DNA of 64,000 nt from an uncultured Pseudomonadales bacterium. Its GTDB lineage: Bacteria; Pseudomonadota; Gammaproteobacteria; Pseudomonadales; Cellvibrionaceae. The notes under the pieces are model-generated. The model worked only from the letters and a program-made list of their open reading frames with translations, was not told where the DNA came from and searched no databases. The stretch is taken from NCBI GenBank assembly GCA_947494095.1, contig CANLTI010000001.1, forward strand, positions 1 to 64,000. The letters are read 5' to 3'. The stretch's first letter is position 1. Each line of letters begins with the position of its first letter. The position numbers and the translations under genes are program-made. Shown one piece after another: positions 21,401-29,730 of the stretch.

Positions 21401-21518
21401 GTTAGCCCGCACCGAGAATACTCATTTAAAAGAGATAGCAGCTTTAACTGATCAACTACAAGAGCAATTTGATCTATCTCGTATCGATTTCAATAACCTT
21501 TTATCGGAAGCTGGGTAG
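18405..21518 (+). CDS. Hybrid histidine kinase (HisKA-HATPase-REC-REC-Hpt), TTG start
   Basis: 1,037 residues. TM1 ~13-34, a ~185-residue periplasmic sensor region of no recognised family, TM2 ~222-243, HisKA with FLTSVSHEIRTPMHG (His271), and HATPase (HLISNAIKF, DTGIGIS, GTGLGLSI). A degenerate receiver (~500-620) is followed by a canonical one (LLVEDNRIN, LMDCMMPIMDG, ALTANA, SKPVR). An Asn/Ser-rich linker of ~150 residues (~770-920) leads to a C-terminal Hpt (PSHTIKSSARQMG). I keep the TTG at 18405 because GGGAGA lies about 7 nt upstream; the first in-frame ATG (18453) would cut into TM1. It is a paralogue of the preceding kinase with a different sensor. Confidence 0.9.
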   Translation: MFLKATDSKSLWSNVTMLLVLTAVTIACVFLSSAFDSIENKKNADFIYKISQQKSIIEHVSVLSKFFAANNKKVINGTFDDKLLNKNDIKIKGFDVSHARSEVRDLVRHLDFLNKNLTDNIGFLPKSINKLYFGLKDSDYTDGNKFNDYQYPKGSIHYKIRKYIDAANKLSQLSQDDSKRIVENVDFISLTARELSSSLDNSVTLYYQYLVDSIQDKTDNHWAYLFIILVFFVVGLIFFVINPIQNSLKLAYEEAALANRIKTEFLTSVSHEIRTPMHGIISASENLSTTILNDKQSSYVRTVLSSAESLLDVINDILGYSSLESGDTVVEVSRFNLYELIGDLVQIMEERAQLKNVELILRYEDGVPHEVGGDSSLIRQVFYHLISNAIKFTETGYIVVTVDSYDALEGSEFSLKFSIEDTGIGISEKNLSLIFEQFVQGNGGTTRLFSGTGLGLSICKKLVALMGGTLRVGSVLGEGSTFSFVLPLVFADNTQRTEIATSINFSGSILFICDDSNFKTMVLSELGMSGMQVVCVNSIDFIGRTVEYKNIALIAVDYFIKSGSPIKISQHAHSIEKLSDIPLVCISRKTDMISTQELMNQGFLGFFNFPNDSEQFTEFVSSISNEYSGQNLSINNASHVSSSLTQQSDINYLEGSSILLVEDNRINATLAEDMLKDLGALVTHAENGQIAVEYIKSGAQFDLVLMDCMMPIMDGFKATQEIRNLPQTMGKTLPIVALTANAMVGDKERCLDAGMSAYLSKPVRKKDLQTMLGKWLHHRKLTKHVSSIDQKNNSNSNGLNNNSVNNNKINSDSHRVITPSTSVEGPLEHNITDLKNLTLDLNKNSHTGTHQQGDSKAIASGHNIDAVSRVAKGPAKEMNTANTPQIETKEKSQSLSNNSNGDSNNKNTEIDPKKPLGTSNTLQFLDANIVAKARKMMKRRFPTMIEYFLEDTQGYIDQIRKGLSQEDVSQLVVPSHTIKSSARQMGALEVSDLAKEIEALARTENTHLKEIAALTDQLQEQFDLSRIDFNNLLSEAG

Positions 21519-21690
21519 TTACTTGGTAGTTACTTGGTATTTAGTTTGTAGGCTAGCTAAACTGTACGTAGGTAATGTTGATATGCGGAGTCGTCAATTT
21601 ACTGTTAAGTGGTTAATGGTTAATGGTTAATACAGTTAAAGCTTACTTTATTGAAATAATTCCTGTGATAATAGTATTCAAGGTGTTTTT

Positions 21691-22143
21691 ATGACGGTTC
21701 ACAAACATTATATGGCCAAAATACTGATCGCGGAAGATAATCGCGTAGAGGCCGCCTTAATCGAAAGCATGCTTGAAGAGTTTGGTTGCGAGGTGTTCAA
21801 AGCGCGCGGATTAGATATTGTAGATAAACTCGATACGCCTTATGATTTAATTTTTTTAGATATTAATATGCCAGGAATTAGTGGGTTTTATATTGCTAAT
21901 AATTTAAAGAAATCCAGTGCATGCCCAACATGCGCGCCTATTATTCTAGTGTCTTCTGAGCCCTATACGGAGGAAATTAAAGAGCAATGTATTGAATCTG
22001 ATGTGGATGGCTATGTTCAAAAGCCAATGACGCAGGTATTACTTGCAACTATTTTAGATGAATATATCCCAGAAAAAGAAACCTCTTTATTGGCAACAGG
22101 TAAAGAAGAGTCGAAGCTATTTTTGCGAAAGCGACACAGTTAA
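21691..22143 (+). CDS. Single-domain response regulator (CheY-like)
   Basis: 150 residues that are essentially one receiver: ILIAEDNRVEA (acidic pocket), phospho-acceptor in LIFLDINMPGISG, VSSEP at the Thr/Ser switch and conserved Lys in VQKPM. There is no output domain; a ~25-residue charged tail follows. It is likely a phosphate relay or sink receiving from the Hpt domains of the two upstream hybrid kinases. AAGGTG lies ~8 nt before ATG 21691; ATG 21712 is an alternative start. A 172-bp gap with a TTAATGG-type direct repeat separates it from the kinase gene, so it may have its own promoter. Confidence 0.88.
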   Translation: MTVHKHYMAKILIAEDNRVEAALIESMLEEFGCEVFKARGLDIVDKLDTPYDLIFLDINMPGISGFYIANNLKKSSACPTCAPIILVSSEPYTEEIKEQCIESDVDGYVQKPMTQVLLATILDEYIPEKETSLLATGKEESKLFLRKRHS

Positions 22144-22160
22144 ATCTTTGTGTTTTAGGC

Positions 22161-22198
22161 AAAAAAGCTCCTATTACAATTTAATAGGGGCTTTTTTT
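22161..22198. terminator. Bidirectional Rho-independent terminator
   Basis: A 16-bp near-perfect stem (22161-22176 with 22182-22197) with A-run on the left and T-run on the right. It closes the signalling operon from the left and the convergent yceI operon from the right. Confidence 0.9.
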
Positions 22199-22287
22199 GT
22201 GTCATATTTTTCACGTTAATGGCTAGGTGCATGGCTTTGCATTTAGGTCAAAGTTTACTAATGCTTGTTATATCTTGTGATGATTGT

Positions 22288-22620
22288 TTATACATAGCCA
22301 ATCAGTAATACCGCGAGACCACTAATAATAGGTAGTTTGAGTGGTTTGCCTATAAAAGAGGTGACCAGCTGTATGACCCATACGGCAACGGCAAGCAAGG
22401 CAACCAGTCTTAAAGCTAAGGGGCCAATGATCGGAAGGACCGGCAAGATAATGCCTAATAGGCTACAGGCACCAAAAAATACAACGGATTGAGCAGCATT
22501 AAATTTCACATTGTTATTACTCTTTTCTATAAACAACATGATTAAACCACTCAGCCAGCCAAATACATAGCAAATCACATTTGCAATATTTTCGGGTAAG
22601 CCTGTTGATGAATGATTCAT
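22288..22620 (-). CDS. DUF4870-like small membrane protein
   Basis: A 110-residue protein with three to four hydrophobic segments and the pattern IANVICYVFGWLSGLIMLFIEK, then KFNAAQSVVFFGA, typical of DUF4870/Tic20-like membrane proteins. Function unknown. Its ATG overlaps the TGA of the upstream yceI-like gene (ATGA) and has GGAGGT ~5 nt upstream, so it is translationally coupled to it. The pair may act together at the membrane. Confidence 0.8.
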   Translation of the reverse strand: MNHSSTGLPENIANVICYVFGWLSGLIMLFIEKSNNNVKFNAAQSVVFFGACSLLGIILPVLPIIGPLALRLVALLAVAVWVIQLVTSFIGKPLKLPIISGLAVLLIGYV

Positions 22621-23252
22621 AGTACCTCCTTATTACTTTTAGAGGGTATTTTTTTGAGACTTAAGGTGGCTGTCACAGGTACGCTACTAGCAATGGCTTT
22701 GAGGCCGGCTAGCTCCATTAGCTTTGCTATGCCACCTTCTAGACCAAAATCTTTTGCATTCAGCATAATCGGCTTTGTGGTGACGACGTTAAGTGTGTCA
22801 TCGGCGTGCTGTGTAATGGCAACATCGGTACTGAGTATGACTTTTTTGCCATGTAAATTAATGGCAAAAGAAATATTAGCCTTTAAGCTTTGGCCTTTTT
22901 TAAGGTGGCTATAGTCGATATGGCTGACGTTAGCGGTAATCGTAGCGGTGGTAAACTTGTTGGTTTCAAACAGGTGTTCTTGCATTCGAGTATTGCGTAT
23001 ATCAATGCCTGTCTCAACACTGGTTAAGTCAATATTCACTAATAGCTGGCCGTCGTTTAAGCTACCTTGGAGCGCTTTAAAGTGATGCACTTCACCGACA
23101 CTACTATTTTTAATACTGACAAAACTCACGCTGGAATTATCGGCATTGACTAACCAGTCTGTTTTACCGTGAGCCAAGGTGGGCAAAGCCAGCGTACTGG
23201 TGAGTATGAGAGCTGAGGCTAAGCTTGTAGTCTTAAAGGTTTTCAATATCAT
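22617..23252 (-). CDS. YceI-family periplasmic protein
   Basis: 211 residues from ATG 23250-23252, chosen over an upstream in-frame codon at 23288 because GAGGA lies ~6 nt before it and the reading MILKTFKTTSLASALILTSTLALPTLAHG is a clean signal peptide. The mature protein is a YceI lipocalin-like barrel: WLVNADNSSVSFVSIKN, then HHFKALQGSLN, SVETGIDIRNTRMQEHLFET and a C-terminal strand ending SVPVTATLSLKK. The family binds polyisoprenoid or quinone-like lipids in the periplasm; the ligand here is unknown. Confidence 0.9.
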   Translation of the reverse strand: MILKTFKTTSLASALILTSTLALPTLAHGKTDWLVNADNSSVSFVSIKNSSVGEVHHFKALQGSLNDGQLLVNIDLTSVETGIDIRNTRMQEHLFETNKFTTATITANVSHIDYSHLKKGQSLKANISFAINLHGKKVILSTDVAITQHADDTLNVVTTKPIMLNAKDFGLEGGIAKLMELAGLKAIASSVPVTATLSLKKIPSKSNKEVL

Positions 23253-23289
23253 AATATGTCCTCGATGAGCTTCGGTGGTTGTTGGCACT

Positions 23290-24630
23290 CTAGTCGTGCA
23301 GGTTGATTAAACAATCGGGCTTTTGTAATACAGAGTCTTCTTTAAAGGGCAGGCTTTTGCGTGCGTCTTGGCAGTAGGCGTTAATATGCTGTGCCTCTTC
23401 GTTTAAAAAGTGGGTAATAGCATGGCTAAATTCGCGATGGCGTAGGTAGTGGTAAGACTGTGTGAGTATCGGTGTAAAGCCTCGTGCAATTTTATGCTCG
23501 CCCTGAGCGCCAGGGTCAAAGCGTTGCAGGCCTTGCTCAATCGCAAACTCGATGCCGCGATAATAACAGCATTCAAAATGCAGGCCGTCAAGTTCAGCGA
23601 TCGCGCCCCAATAGCGGCCATAAAGCGTATGGCTGTCATAAAAGTATAGCGCCGCCGCGATGGGGCTTTGTGAGCGTGAGCTTTCATCGGCGTCTTGTGC
23701 GTAGGCGCGTACAAGTAGTGTTTGCTCGGGCAGTGCTTGGCCCATAAGGGCGAAGCATTCAGCGTTCAAATAACCGTTATGACCGCTACGTTTAAGGTAG
23801 GTGCGCTTGTAGAGGTCATAAAACTCAGCCCAGTCTTTGGCCTGCAGCGCTGTGCCTTGGGTTGTGGTAATACGCACATTGTGCTCAAGTACTTTGGCGC
23901 GCTCTTTTTTGATATTCTTACGCTTGCGTGACGCAAAGCTCGCTAAAAAATCATCAAAGTGGGTGTAGTCATTATTAAACCAATGAAACTGACAGCCTAA
24001 GCGCTGCTGTACAAAACCTTGCTGTGTGGCGCGCTGTTGTTTAAGGCTTTGTTTAAGGCTCTGCTTACGGCCCTGCTCAAAACTCTGCGAGTCCTGTTCA
24101 AGAGCATTTGGTTGGCTACCAGGAGCCTGTGTAAAAGAGCTGTGCGGTAATGATGTATAACCGGCATGGGTAAGTGCTTTGTTGTGCTGGCTACTCGGGA
24201 ATAAGCTATGAAAGCCAGAAAAATCAGATTCTTGTAAGTGTGCTTGTAGTACATGCAATAGCTCGGCTTCTGATTGTGTGCTGCTGGCAGCAAAGCGAGG
24301 GCCTGTAGCGGGTGTAAAAGGAATCGCATTAACGAGCTTAGGGTAGTAGTGGATACCGTGTTGCTGGTAGGCATCGGCCCAGCTCCAATCAAAGACATAT
24401 TCGCCGTAGGAGTGGCTTTTAATAAATAACACCATGGCGGCAGTGAGCTGCTGCTGAGCGTTGCGTATTAATAAATGATGGGGTTGCCAGCCAGACTCGG
24501 CACAGGTGGCGTGGCTATCTTCAAGGGCACTTAAAAAACCATGTTGAATAAATGGGTAATCGGACTGCCATAAATCTCCCCACTCTTGAGCAGAAACCTG
24601 AGAAATACGGGTAATAAATTCATACGGCAT
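23290..24630 (-). CDS. GNAT/FemAB-like acyltransferase (DUF482 family)
   Basis: 446 residues from the ATG at 24628-24630, preceded by AAGGAGG with ~6-nt spacing; in-frame starts at 24648 and 24663 lack this. It matches the DUF482 peptidoglycan-synthesis-like family: N-terminal WGDLWQSDYPFIQHGFLSALEDS, central SFASRKRKNIKKERAKV, and C-terminal FECCYYRGIEFAIEQGLQRFDPGAQGEHKIARGF. The last motif carries the family GAQGEHK signature. A Gln/Ser/Lys-rich low-complexity stretch (~185-215) is inserted between the two halves. The substrate is unknown. It lies 37 bp upstream of yceI on the same strand and may be cotranscribed. Confidence 0.82.
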   Translation of the reverse strand: MPYEFITRISQVSAQEWGDLWQSDYPFIQHGFLSALEDSHATCAESGWQPHHLLIRNAQQQLTAAMVLFIKSHSYGEYVFDWSWADAYQQHGIHYYPKLVNAIPFTPATGPRFAASSTQSEAELLHVLQAHLQESDFSGFHSLFPSSQHNKALTHAGYTSLPHSSFTQAPGSQPNALEQDSQSFEQGRKQSLKQSLKQQRATQQGFVQQRLGCQFHWFNNDYTHFDDFLASFASRKRKNIKKERAKVLEHNVRITTTQGTALQAKDWAEFYDLYKRTYLKRSGHNGYLNAECFALMGQALPEQTLLVRAYAQDADESSRSQSPIAAALYFYDSHTLYGRYWGAIAELDGLHFECCYYRGIEFAIEQGLQRFDPGAQGEHKIARGFTPILTQSYHYLRHREFSHAITHFLNEEAQHINAYCQDARKSLPFKEDSVLQKPDCLINLHD

Positions 24631-24752
24631 AACGGCCTCCTTATTCATGCGCATAATACGCATAAGAGACCGCTACTGACTATCTTATTATTTTGTCATT
24701 ATTCATAGGTGCCCGCTATATAAGCGCTTTCAATTAGCGAACTAAAAACAGT

Positions 24753-25487
24753 TTAGCTGCGCTGTCTAATGGCTTCAAACAAACAAATGCCTGTGGCTAC
24801 AGAGACATTCAGGCTACTCACTGATCCGGCCATAGGGATATACGCCAAATGATCGCAGTGCTCGCGGGTTAGGCGGCGCATGCCGGTACCTTCTGCGCCC
24901 ATTACAATGGCGAGTGGGCCTGTGAGTGGCGCTTGGTAGATATTCATATCGACCTCACCGGCGGTGCCTACAATCCACACGCCACGCTCTTGTAGCTTTT
25001 GCATGGTGCGGGCTAAGTTTGTCACGGTAATGAGCGGTACGGTATCGGCGGCGCCACAGGCTACTTTACGCACGACCTCGGTTAAGCCCACAGAGTTGTC
25101 TTTGGGTACAATAACCGCTTGCACGCCTGCAGCATCGGCTGAGCGTAGGCAGGCCCCTAAGTTATGCGGGTCGGTCACGCCATCTAAAATCAGTAAAAAA
25201 GGCACTTTTTTATCATCTTCAACCATCGCGTAAAGGTCGTCTTCTTGTAGTGCTTTAGCCGGCTTAGCTAATGCAATCACGCCTTGATGGTTACCATCAG
25301 CCATAGTGTCGAGTGTTTTGCGGGGCTTTTCACTCACGCTAATATCGTGCATATCAGCAATGGCCAAAATGCTTTGCATGCGTTGGTCTTGGCGGCCTTG
25401 CAAAATAATAAGCTCTAATACGCGCTCTGGCGTGTTATCTAAAACCGATTGTACAGCGTGTAAACCAAAGAGTACTTGCTTCTTCAT
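24753..25487 (-). CDS. rlmB: 23S rRNA (Gm2251) 2'-O-methyltransferase RlmB
   Basis: 244 residues of the SpoU/TrmH SPOUT family. The N-terminal L30-like substrate-binding part ([12 protein letters not shown]) is followed by the knotted domain with motif 1 ([21 protein letters not shown]), motif 2 ([13 protein letters not shown]) and motif 3 ([23 protein letters not shown]). It methylates the 2'-OH of G2251 in the peptidyl-transferase P loop. Start is ATG 25485-25487; the codon at 25502 is TTG with no ribosome site. It lies 178 bp downstream of rnr in the order known from E. coli (rnr-rlmB). Confidence 0.95.
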   Translation of the reverse strand: MKKQVLFGLHAVQSVLDNTPERVLELIILQGRQDQRMQSILAIADMHDISVSEKPRKTLDTMADGNHQGVIALAKPAKALQEDDLYAMVEDDKKVPFLLILDGVTDPHNLGACLRSADAAGVQAVIVPKDNSVGLTEVVRKVACGAADTVPLITVTNLARTMQKLQERGVWIVGTAGEVDMNIYQAPLTGPLAIVMGAEGTGMRRLTREHCDHLAYIPMAGSVSSLNVSVATGICLFEAIRQRS

Positions 25488-25593
25488 AGTGGGTAACTTC
25501 AAAAATAATAGTTAGAAAATGGTAAAAATACGAGCCAGGGAGTATTGGCTAAGATTGTCACAATCAAATAATAATGGCAGGCCCAAATATTAA

Positions 25594-25631
25594 CGACCCG
25601 CGCGACTCATTGAGCAAAGTAGCGCGGGTCG
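25594..25631. other. Hairpin between rnr and rlmB
   Basis: Perfect 10-bp inverted repeat CGACCCGCGC/GCGCGGGTCG with an 18-nt loop, 35 bp after the rnr stop. No T-run follows on the minus strand, so it may be an RNA-processing or attenuation structure within the rnr-rlmB transcript, not a full terminator. Confidence 0.5.
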
Positions 25632-25665
25632 CTGTTGGCAAGCCTAAAAAACAGGTTAATGCGGG

Positions 25666-28263
25666 TTAGCGCTTTTTACCTATCTTCTTTTTGATCACTT
25701 TTTTAGTGGCCTTTTTTTTACCCACAGATGACTTATCTGAATTTTTGAGCTTTTTGGCATGCTTGGGCTTGGGCGTTGCTTTTTTACCTTTGTTTTGTTT
25801 AACGGCGAGTTTGTCTTTGGCAAACTGTTTGGTGCTTTTTGTTTTTTGCAGACGCTTAGGTTTTTCGGGGTCGGGCAGTATATCGTCTGGGTTGACCGGT
25901 ATTTGTGCTTCATTAGTTGGTTGTGGCGTAGCTTTTTTGCGGCGAACTGATGGCTCGGTCTTTGAATTACCGTGAGTTGTTGCACCTGTTTTGCCGGTAC
26001 TTTTTATTTTGCGTTTTCGCGGCTGCTTGGCCTCTAGCTCAAAGTCAACTTTGCGCTCATCGAGGTTTACGTTGGCGACACGCACGGTAATGGCGTCACC
26101 CAAGCTATACACTTTGCGGCTGTTTTCACCGACTAAGCGATGATGCGCTGGTTCAAAGTGATAATAGTCTTGCGGTAGGTTGGTGATGTGTACCAAGCCT
26201 TCGACGTATAAATCTTTGAGCTCTACAAATAACCCAAAACCTGTGGCCGCCGAAATAACCCCTTCAAATACATCGCCAATACGGTCGTGCAAAAACTCGC
26301 ACTTGAGCCAGTTCATGACATCGCGGGTGGCTTCGTCGGCGCGGCGCTCGGTGAGTGAGCTTTGCTGGCCAAACGCAAGCATCGCGTTTACATCATACGG
26401 GTAAGACTCGCTCGCGTTTTGCTGGCGGGTTTGCTCGTGACGCTTAACGCGTTTTGACTCTGCACCGCTGCGTACCACACTGCGAATAGCCCGATGGACG
26501 AGTAAGTCGGGGTAGCGACGAATAGGCGAGGTAAAGTGTGCATACGCCGGATAAGCTAGGCCAAAGTGGCCTTTGTTTTCGGGCTGGTATACCGCTTGGT
26601 TCATGCTGCGCAACATTACTGTCTGAATAATCTGCGCATCGGGGCGATCTTTAATGAGCTCCATCACCTGCTGATATTGCTGCGGGCCAATTTTACCGCC
26701 TTTGCCAGCCGCTATTTGAATGCCTTGAGCGCCTAAAAACTCCATTAAGTTATTGAGTTTTTGCTCTTTAGGGCCTTCATGTACGCGGTACAGTGTGGGG
26801 ATTTTGTGGCTATCTAAAAATCTTGCAGCGCACACGTTGGCCGCTAACATGCACTCTTCGATCAGTTTGTGCGCGTCATTGCGATGCACCGGTACAATGC
26901 GCTCAATTTTGCGGTTTTCGTCAAACACAATGCGGGTTTCGACGGTTTCAAAATCGATGGCGCCACGCTCGGTACGCATACTGCGTAACGCGTGGTAAAG
27001 GTTATGTAGCTCATCAACGTGCTTTACAACATGCGCGTATTGCGTACGCAATGGTGAATCGCTGAGTGTTTTTTCGGCGAGCATTTGGCCTACTTTGGTA
27101 TAGGTTAGGCGTGCCTGGCTGTGCATAACGGCTTCGTAAAACTGGTAACCACTAATACGGCCGCTGGCGCTAATGGTCATTTCGCACACCATACACAAGC
27201 GATCGACTTCGGGGTTGAGCGAGCACAGCCCATTCGAGAGGCCGCGCGGTAGCATTGGGATGACATGGTCGGGGAAGTATACCGAGTTGCCTCGGACTTG
27301 CGCTTCTTTGTCGAGTGCGTCGTTGGGAGTGACGTAATGCGAAACATCGGCAATGGCCACATATAGGCGCCAGCCGCCGCTGCGTTTTTTCTCGCAGTAT
27401 ACGGCATCATCAAAGTCGCGGGCGTCTTCGCCATCAATGGTGACTAAGGGCAATTGACGCAGGTCGATGCGGCCTACTTTATCGGCTTCGTCAACGTCGG
27501 TACTTAGTTGGCTGGCAAGCTGCTCAACGGCTGCTGGCCACACGTGGGGAATATCATGGGCGCGAATGGCCACGTCGATTTCCATGCCCGGCGCCATATG
27601 GTCACCAAGCACTTCTTTGATAATGCCTTCGGCGGCGCCAAACTTATCGGGCTGGCGAGTGATTTCTACACTCACAAACTGACCTTCTTTGGCGATTAGG
27701 GAGTTGTCTTTGCTGATATAGATATCGGCCACAATACGAGGGTTGTCGGGGCGAATACGCGGACTGCCAGGGCCTGTAACATAGCGCCCAACGACATGCG
27801 TGGTATTGTGGCTGACCACCTCGGCAATGCTGCCTTCGCGGCGGCCTTTGACATCGGTACCGGTGACACGTACTAAAACCTCATCACCATCAAACACTTT
27901 GCGCATTTGGCGGTTGGCGAGGTAAACGTCATCGGCATCGCCAGCGACCAGTACAAAACCGTAGCCATCGCGGTGGCCACTTACGCGCCCGCGGACTAAG
28001 TCCATTTTACTGATAGGGCCATATGCTCCGCGACGGTTACGCATAATTTGCCCGTCGCGCTCCATAGCAATAAGGCGCCGGCGCAAGCCTTCGGCTTGGT
28101 CTTCGCCTTCGATGTGGAGTTGTTCGGTGAGTGCATGCTTAGACAGAGGCCCTTTGGCTTTTTCCAGTACAGCAAGAATAAGCTCGCGGCTGGCAATTGG
28201 GTTGTCATAAGTGCGAGCTTCGCGCTCGGCGGCTGGGTCTTTCATAGGGGGTTTTTGCGACAA
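25666..28263 (-). CDS. rnr: Ribonuclease R
   Basis: 865 residues, a 3'-5' exoribonuclease of the RNB family that degrades structured RNA. Order: N-terminal winged-helix (LSKHALTEQL, MERDGQIMRNRRGAYG), two cold-shock domains (MDLVRGRVSGHRDGYGFV), the RNB catalytic domain (DARDFDDAVYCE carrying the metal-binding Asp residues; HFTSPIRRYPDLLVHR), S1 domain (GDVFEGVISAATGFGLFVEL) and a long Lys-rich tail (~740-865). The start codon is TTG at 28263, supported by AAAGGA 8 nt upstream; the ATG at 28245 has no ribosome site. First gene of an rnr-rlmB unit. Confidence 0.95.
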   Translation of the reverse strand: MSQKPPMKDPAAEREARTYDNPIASRELILAVLEKAKGPLSKHALTEQLHIEGEDQAEGLRRRLIAMERDGQIMRNRRGAYGPISKMDLVRGRVSGHRDGYGFVLVAGDADDVYLANRQMRKVFDGDEVLVRVTGTDVKGRREGSIAEVVSHNTTHVVGRYVTGPGSPRIRPDNPRIVADIYISKDNSLIAKEGQFVSVEITRQPDKFGAAEGIIKEVLGDHMAPGMEIDVAIRAHDIPHVWPAAVEQLASQLSTDVDEADKVGRIDLRQLPLVTIDGEDARDFDDAVYCEKKRSGGWRLYVAIADVSHYVTPNDALDKEAQVRGNSVYFPDHVIPMLPRGLSNGLCSLNPEVDRLCMVCEMTISASGRISGYQFYEAVMHSQARLTYTKVGQMLAEKTLSDSPLRTQYAHVVKHVDELHNLYHALRSMRTERGAIDFETVETRIVFDENRKIERIVPVHRNDAHKLIEECMLAANVCAARFLDSHKIPTLYRVHEGPKEQKLNNLMEFLGAQGIQIAAGKGGKIGPQQYQQVMELIKDRPDAQIIQTVMLRSMNQAVYQPENKGHFGLAYPAYAHFTSPIRRYPDLLVHRAIRSVVRSGAESKRVKRHEQTRQQNASESYPYDVNAMLAFGQQSSLTERRADEATRDVMNWLKCEFLHDRIGDVFEGVISAATGFGLFVELKDLYVEGLVHITNLPQDYYHFEPAHHRLVGENSRKVYSLGDAITVRVANVNLDERKVDFELEAKQPRKRKIKSTGKTGATTHGNSKTEPSVRRKKATPQPTNEAQIPVNPDDILPDPEKPKRLQKTKSTKQFAKDKLAVKQNKGKKATPKPKHAKKLKNSDKSSVGKKKATKKVIKKKIGKKR

Positions 28264-28537
28264 AAGAGGTGTCCTTTGAGACGTCTTGAATTAGTTAGCT
28301 AAAGAGTATACCTCTAATAGCGTTAAAGTTTAATGGCGGTTTTACTTTACTCGGCTTTGATCAAGTTGTGACGGTAATGTCATTATGTTGTTGCGAGTGT
28401 GGAGCTGCGTGGTGGGCTGGATAAAGTATCAGTCAAACCATTAGCAAAATATAAGCTGTAGCGTGGCGTCTTTCAATGCCATGCTGTGTATCGCATCAAT
28501 ATATCTTACAAATTTATATCATCACTAGAGATAAGCT

Positions 28538-29332
28538 ATGGAATTAGTATTTTCACTCGAAACAATCATTATGCTCGCAGGCATTGCTTTTATGGCAGGC
28601 TTTATTGATGCTATTGCCGGTGGTGGCGGTTTAATTACCATTCCTGCTTTACTGCTGGCGCAAATGCCACCCATATCGGCCCTAGCGACTAATAAGTTTC
28701 AGGCCTCGTTTGGCGGTTTTGCCGCTGCCACCACCATGGTGCGTAAGGGCAAAGCTAATTTAAGGGATATGAGGGTGAGTATCGCCATGTGCTTTGTGGG
28801 CTCGGTAGTGGGTACGGTGGCTGTGCTTATTTCGCCGCCACAGTTTTTAACGGTGATTATTCCTTGTGTAATTGCGGTAATTTGTGTGTATTTTTTATTG
28901 GCCCCAGCACAAAGCACAATCGATAAAAAACCACGGGTATCGTCATCGGTATGGCATTTTTTATGTGTACCAGGGTTGGGGTTTTACGATGGTTACTTAG
29001 GCCCAGGGGCCGGTATGTTTTATACCTTGTGCCAAATCACTTTGCGAGGCAAAAATATTTTAATGGCAACAGGCGGCGCAAAGGTGCTTAATTTTACCAG
29101 CAATATCGCCTCGCTTATTGTATTTATATTTAGCGGTAAGGTGGTTTGGATTGTGGGCGGCGCGATGGCGGTGGGCCAACTATTTGGAGGTTATTTAGGC
29201 GCGCATACCGCCATTAAAGGTGGCCACCGAGTAATACGGCCTATTATTGTGATGATTTGCTTGGCTATGTTAGGGCAGTATGTTTTTGAAAATTGGGCCG
29301 TTATGCTTGAGTGGTTTGAGGCGGCGCCATAA
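28538..29332 (+). CDS. TSUP/TauE-SafE family membrane permease
   Basis: 264 residues with about eight TM segments. The N-terminal FMAGFIDAIAGGGGLITIPALLLA and the mirrored GFYDGYLGPGAGMFYTLC are the paired family motifs of the TSUP (DUF81) family, whose members export or import sulfite, sulfonates and similar small anions. The substrate is not evident; no sulfur-metabolism gene is adjacent. It stands alone, preceded by AGAGATAAG before its ATG, and converges on the operon at 29371-31590. The 274 bp before it shows no other gene. Confidence 0.9.
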   Translation: MELVFSLETIIMLAGIAFMAGFIDAIAGGGGLITIPALLLAQMPPISALATNKFQASFGGFAAATTMVRKGKANLRDMRVSIAMCFVGSVVGTVAVLISPPQFLTVIIPCVIAVICVYFLLAPAQSTIDKKPRVSSSVWHFLCVPGLGFYDGYLGPGAGMFYTLCQITLRGKNILMATGGAKVLNFTSNIASLIVFIFSGKVVWIVGGAMAVGQLFGGYLGAHTAIKGGHRVIRPIIVMICLAMLGQYVFENWAVMLEWFEAAP

Positions 29333-29370
29333 TAGCGTCATTAATAATGTATAGGCCTAGCACTTAACGG

Positions 29371-29730
29371 CTATTTTAAATGACGTTCATTTTTATAATA
29401 TTCATGAATTGTTTGCGCGGCGTTGCGCATCCAAGTTTTTCTGTCTTTGGGGTCGGTATTGTAGTGGGCAGCGAGGTTTTCTATTTCTTGTTGGCTGAGC
29501 GAGACACCTAGACGCGGTCGTACTGGCGGCGATACAGTCAAACCCAATACACGTCGAATAATATTGCTGGGGCTTTCACCGCTTTGGGCAGCCTCTATGC
29601 GTATTTGCTGATCTACATTTTGCGCTAGCTCAAAAGAGATTTGTACTTTTTTGAGCGCCGCTTTTTGTTTTTCCCACTTTGGATTAGTCGGTGTTTTTGA
29701 GTCTGTGTCGTTACCCTGTGCATCAACCAT
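29371..29730 (-). CDS. Small hypothetical protein (possible ribbon-helix-helix-like)
   Basis: 119 residues from ATG 29728-29730, overlapping the end of the upstream gene by 8 bp. The central KVQISFELAQNVDQQIRIEAAQSGESPSNIIRRVLG stretch has the beta-strand, helix, SPS-N-cap, helix pattern of MetJ/Arc repressors, so DNA binding is possible. A second segment (SLSQQEIENLAAHYN) is helical. I do not recognise the family. It is the last gene of the four-gene PspA-containing operon and could be its regulator or an accessory protein. Confidence 0.65.
   Translation of the reverse strand: MVDAQGNDTDSKTPTNPKWEKQKAALKKVQISFELAQNVDQQIRIEAAQSGESPSNIIRRVLGLTVSPPVRPRLGVSLSQQEIENLAAHYNTDPKDRKTWMRNAAQTIHEYYKNERHLK

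Noticed and set aside
25666..25990. Overlapping frames over the Lys-rich tail of RNase R
   Set aside because: They arise from the A-rich lysine codons and are shadows of rnr.
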